A program made the position numbers and the translations under genes. A stretch of 9,728 nucleotides of DNA from assembly GCA_947311745.1 (NCBI GenBank), contig CAMZLT010000219.1, positions 1-9,728 on the forward strand. Reading direction: 5' to 3'. The notes below the pieces were generated by a model that saw only the letters and a list, made by a program, of their open reading frames with translations, searched no databases and had not been told where the DNA came from. This stretch comes from an uncultured Flavobacteriaceae bacterium. GTDB lineage: Bacteria; Bacteroidota; Bacteroidia; Flavobacteriales; Flavobacteriaceae. Below are positions 6,593 to 9,728 of the stretch, piece by piece; position 1 is the stretch's first letter; each line of letters opens with the position of its first letter.

Positions 6593-9431
6593 TTTTTTTA
6601 AAAGTTAAATTAATAGTTGTTCCCTTTTTTTTGTTTAAAACAGAATAAGTTATCGTCCATTTTTGTGCTTGGTTTAACAAGGCTATTCTGTCTTTAATTA
6701 TATTTGTTGAATTATTTTTTTTCTGTTTAAACTGTATCGAATTTTGTTGAATTATTTTTGATTTTTCCATACCAACACCATCATCTGAAATGCTAACAGC
6801 ATAGGTGTTTTGCGAGATATATTTAAAATAGATTTGAATCATTCCTTTTCCTTGGTTGTGAAAAACACCATGATTTACAGCATTTTCTACAAAGGGTTGT
6901 AAAATCATTGTAGGAATTTTAGTATCTTGAATATTTAATTTTAGATCTTTTTTAAACACATAATTAAATTCATCACCAAAACGCATTTTTTCAATTTCAA
7001 GGTATCCTTTTAATAGGTTAATTTCTTCTTTTAAACGTATTTCTTCTTCTCTTGAAAAATCAAAAAACATTCGTATTAATCTAGAGAATTTTACCAAGTA
7101 TTTTTCGGATAGTTCAATTTCGTTTTTAGTTATATAATACTGTATGGCATTTAAAGAATTAAATACAAAATGTGGATTCATTTGGCTTCGTAGGGCATGT
7201 AATTCAAAATCGGCAAGTTTTTTTTGTGCTTTTAATTTTTTTGCTTCTTTGGTGTGTTTTTTTTGTTTAAAGTATAAAATGGTTCCGATAAATAAAAGTA
7301 AAAAAGTAATTCTAGACAATACTTTAAACCATATTGTTTGGTACCAAAGTGGTGTGATAACAAAGTTAAAGGAAGTGGTTTTATCCAATTTTTTAATTTC
7401 TAATGTATACAAATTTGGCGGTAAATCATTAAATAGTAATTGGTTTGAATTGGTTTCTGTCCATTTTTTATGAATAGGTTTTAGCTGGTATTGGTATTTT
7501 CTTTTTTTGTTTTCCGAAAAATCAATAGTTGCAATTTTAATTTCTAGTTGATTGTTGGTAGTATAGTTTACTTTAGAATTTTTTAAAATATTTTTTTGAT
7601 TATAAGTAATACTATTAAAATAAATATTTAAAAATTGATTAGTTAATTTGTTTTTAGTTGATAGTATATTTATTCCTTCGTTACTACTTGCAAAAAGAGT
7701 GCTATCTTTTACATAAACTGAACGTGTTTTATTAGTGTTTAAACCGTTGTTTATGGTATATTTTTTTTGTAATTTATAGGTATTTTTTATTTTTAAATAA
7801 TTCCAAACACCTTGATTGGTAGCTAAATAAATTTCGTTATTGTGTACATAAACATCTTGCACGTCTAAAAAATCAGATTTTTCTAAAATGCTAGTTTCTT
7901 TTAAATCGGTTACATATGCACCAAAACCATCGGTACAAACTACAAATTTTGCATCCTTAATTTTGGATAGTGATAGTATTGGTTTATTTGAAATTTGCGA
8001 ATTAGGTATTCGTGTTAATTTTCCGTTATTAAATTTTAATAAACCACTAGATGTGGCTATTATTAGTTCTTTGTTAAAAACGAGTAAATCCCTAATTCCG
8101 CTTTGTTCGTATTCGTTTAGTATTTCTAAATTTGGTTTTAATTGGAACAATCCTGACGAACCAAAACTAAATAAAGAGCCTTTGTAAAATACTATTTTCC
8201 TTGCCAAATCATTTAAAATGTTTGTATAATATTTGTTGTGTTGTGCTTTTACAAATTTGGTTTCATTATTTTTTAGTAAAATTATTTTGCTATCTGTTAA
8301 ATAGTATTCTGTTTGTGTTTCCTCTAAATAATTTGCACTATAGATAAAACCGTTTTCTTTAAGATATGGTACAAATTTTTTGGTTTGGATATCATATTTA
8401 TAAAATCCTTTATTATAAATATTGGTAATTATTTTATTGTTTATCAATCGTATTTTTCCTATTTTTTGATTGTTTAATTGTATCGTAGTTTTTTGTTTGG
8501 CATTGGATAAAAAATAAACACCTTTATTAAGAGTGGCAATCCATAAATTTTTATTTTTATCGATAAATGAAAAATGAGAATTTATGTTTTTTGGAATATG
8601 AATTATGTTTGTAAGGTTATAATTAGTATCTAATTTGGCAACAAAATGTTCTCCGGAAAATTGAATTTCATTATTAACTGTATTGACACGAGTAAATCGT
8701 ACGGTATTTCTTTGCAATTGATTTTTAAAGCTTTTAGTTCTAAATTTTAACGTATTGAAATTAAAAAGTGTATATCCTTTATTACTAATCCAACAAAATA
8801 AGCTATCGTTAATTTGTGTTCGATGTGTTTGTGTTAGTAGCGGTTGCGGTATTTTTAGTGATTTTATTATACGGTGATTTTTATTTTCTATATATACAGA
8901 ATCTGTATTATCGCTAAAAAAAATATATTTTACAATAGAATGTATTATTGCATCATGAAGTTTATCGTGTTTTTTTATGTTGGTAATTTTCCATTTTTTA
9001 TTTAATAAGCGATATACATTTCTTCGATCTTGAAAGGTAATGCTATCACTAGTACCGTTTATGGTATTTGGATATAAATTTTTGTTTTCCATTTCGCTTT
9101 GAAAAGAATATACACTGTCGTTTGCGATATATCCTAGACTATTTGCTTTTGAGAAAAACCAAAATTTATTGTCTTTAGTAATTCTAAAATCCCAAATATC
9201 ATTGGTAGGTAAGCCTTCTTTGGTAGTGAAAGTTTTAAAATTTTCTCCGTTAAATTTTACAATGCCTTTATCGGTTATCATCCAAATAAAACCTTGTTTA
9301 TCTTGTGTAATACGATAGACATGGTTACTTGGTAATCCATTTTTAGTATTGTAATTGGTGTATTGTTGAGCGTAAGAAAAAAAACTCCATGTCAAGAGTA
9401 GTACTACAATATGGAGTTTTATTTTTTTCAT
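6585..9431 (-). CDS. LytS/YehU-type sensor histidine kinase with periplasmic propeller sensor
   Basis: This 948-aa membrane kinase has a signal-type N-terminus (1-21, ending FFSYAQ). A long extracytoplasmic two-component-regulator propeller follows, with blade motifs such as TKNGLPSNHVYRITQDKQGF (29-48), KEGLPTNDIWDFRITKDNKF (71-90), the IDKNKNLWIATLNKGVYF blade (W297), and blades near LATNQGVWNY and ASSNEGINIL. A Y_Y_Y domain lies at about 634-695 (W657). One TM helix is at about 703-721 and a lysine-rich coil follows. The His_kinase domain has the phospho-acceptor H754 in MNPHFVFNSLNAIQYY. The ATP-binding domain has the N box ENAVNHG (849-855) and G box DDGVGM (883-888). It senses an unknown envelope or external signal and phosphorylates the LytTR regulator whose gene overlaps its 3' end. 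Propeller kinases of Bacteroidota often sense glycans, but those are mostly hybrid proteins; this one is not, so its ligand cannot be assigned. The start lies 28 nt after the upstream stop. Confidence 0.95.
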   Translation of the reverse strand: MKKIKLHIVVLLLTWSFFSYAQQYTNYNTKNGLPSNHVYRITQDKQGFIWMITDKGIVKFNGENFKTFTTKEGLPTNDIWDFRITKDNKFWFFSKANSLGYIANDSVYSFQSEMENKNLYPNTINGTSDSITFQDRRNVYRLLNKKWKITNIKKHDKLHDAIIHSIVKYIFFSDNTDSVYIENKNHRIIKSLKIPQPLLTQTHRTQINDSLFCWISNKGYTLFNFNTLKFRTKSFKNQLQRNTVRFTRVNTVNNEIQFSGEHFVAKLDTNYNLTNIIHIPKNINSHFSFIDKNKNLWIATLNKGVYFLSNAKQKTTIQLNNQKIGKIRLINNKIITNIYNKGFYKYDIQTKKFVPYLKENGFIYSANYLEETQTEYYLTDSKIILLKNNETKFVKAQHNKYYTNILNDLARKIVFYKGSLFSFGSSGLFQLKPNLEILNEYEQSGIRDLLVFNKELIIATSSGLLKFNNGKLTRIPNSQISNKPILSLSKIKDAKFVVCTDGFGAYVTDLKETSILEKSDFLDVQDVYVHNNEIYLATNQGVWNYLKIKNTYKLQKKYTINNGLNTNKTRSVYVKDSTLFASSNEGINILSTKNKLTNQFLNIYFNSITYNQKNILKNSKVNYTTNNQLEIKIATIDFSENKKRKYQYQLKPIHKKWTETNSNQLLFNDLPPNLYTLEIKKLDKTTSFNFVITPLWYQTIWFKVLSRITFLLLFIGTILYFKQKKHTKEAKKLKAQKKLADFELHALRSQMNPHFVFNSLNAIQYYITKNEIELSEKYLVKFSRLIRMFFDFSREEEIRLKEEINLLKGYLEIEKMRFGDEFNYVFKKDLKLNIQDTKIPTMILQPFVENAVNHGVFHNQGKGMIQIYFKYISQNTYAVSISDDGVGMEKSKIIQQNSIQFKQKKNNSTNIIKDRIALLNQAQKWTITYSVLNKKKGTTINLTFKKND

Positions 9432-9459
9432 TTATAGAATTAAAAAGTAAAGGTAATAA

Positions 9460-9728
9460 TTAATCAATCAATAAGCCCCAATTTCCTTCATAATGACCAG
9501 ATATGCCGCCAAGTGTATAATCTATATTAATTTCTCCTAAGACACTACCGTTAGCAGGAGTGTAGCTATTTACAATAACAGTTCCTGCACCAGAATTAAA
9601 CGTGCTTTGTCCGTCATCACCCATGCCAAATTCCACGCCATTAATAAAAAAAGCAGGTATTATTGGATTAACCACTAAATTATGTCCAACAACAGTATTA
9701 CCACTATCTGCACTATATGTTCCTGGAA
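9460..9728 (-). CDS. C-terminal part of an unidentified protein, probably exported
   Basis: The frame is open from the right edge to a TAA at 9462-9460, giving 89 visible residues. A GTG at 9675 could be mistaken for a start, but the same frame continues upstream without a stop, so this is better read as the 3' end of a longer gene. The visible part is rich in Gly, Asn, Ser and Thr with alternating beta-type strands (GTVIVNSY, GSVLGEINIDYTLGG, SGHYEGNWGLLID). This resembles small secreted or lipoprotein beta-sandwich proteins of Bacteroidota, but I do not recognise the family. It lies 28 nt upstream of the kinase gene on the same strand with no promoter motif in the gap, so it may be the first visible gene of the same operon and possibly part of the sensing apparatus. 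Confidence 0.65.
   Translation of the reverse strand, partial: PGTYSADSGNTVVGHNLVVNPIIPAFFINGVEFGMGDDGQSTFNSGAGTVIVNSYTPANGSVLGEINIDYTLGGISGHYEGNWGLLID

Noticed and set aside
7144..8187. Plus-strand frames of about 100 codons inside the kinase gene
   Set aside because: They are shadows of a complete 948-codon kinase with intact domain motifs.

Overview
The window is AT-rich DNA with dense, short-spaced genes and no visible Shine-Dalgarno signals. It carries families typical of Bacteroidota: a LytS-type kinase with a two-component-regulator propeller, a PKD/beta-barrel protein, an exported TPR-CHAT protein and a sigma factor paired with a membrane TPR protein. One start has a TAnnTTTG-type -7 element. 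Together these point to a member of the Flavobacteriia, probably Flavobacteriaceae; the genus cannot be told from this sequence.

Layout. (1) 1-4077, minus strand: a two-gene unit. A 679-aa exported protein with a PKD domain, a DUF11/DUF7619-like beta-sandwich and a C-terminal outer-membrane-barrel-like region is followed after 7 nt by an exported TPR protein with a CHAT (caspase-like) domain that runs off the left edge. (2) 4078-4521: a divergent intergenic region. It holds two degenerate copies of a ~70-bp element, each a minus-strand terminator-like hairpin, then a 21-bp-period direct repeat that fits the LytTR operator pattern, and candidate promoters. (3) 4522-5851, plus strand: an ECF-like sigma-70 factor followed after 1 nt by a one-TM protein with an anti-sigma-like N-terminus and C-terminal TPRs. 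(4) 5846-9728, minus strand: a LytTR response regulator and its LytS/YehU-type sensor kinase, overlapping by 8 nt, with the 3' end of an unidentified gene 28 nt upstream of the kinase. The regulator gene and the TPR gene converge and overlap by 6 bp.

How they may work together (inference): the propeller of the kinase senses an extracytoplasmic cue and phosphorylates the LytTR regulator. A LytTR-like double half-site lies 50 bp upstream of the sigma gene, so the regulator may control sigma/TPR expression. The sigma factor, held or tuned by its membrane partner, could drive the divergent PKD-barrel/CHAT pair, which would put a caspase-like peptidase and a surface or periplasmic scaffold in the envelope. 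The combination of sigma factor, membrane TPR, PKD barrel and exported TPR-CHAT is the most interesting candidate system here. The links between the parts are inferred from position and short motifs only.
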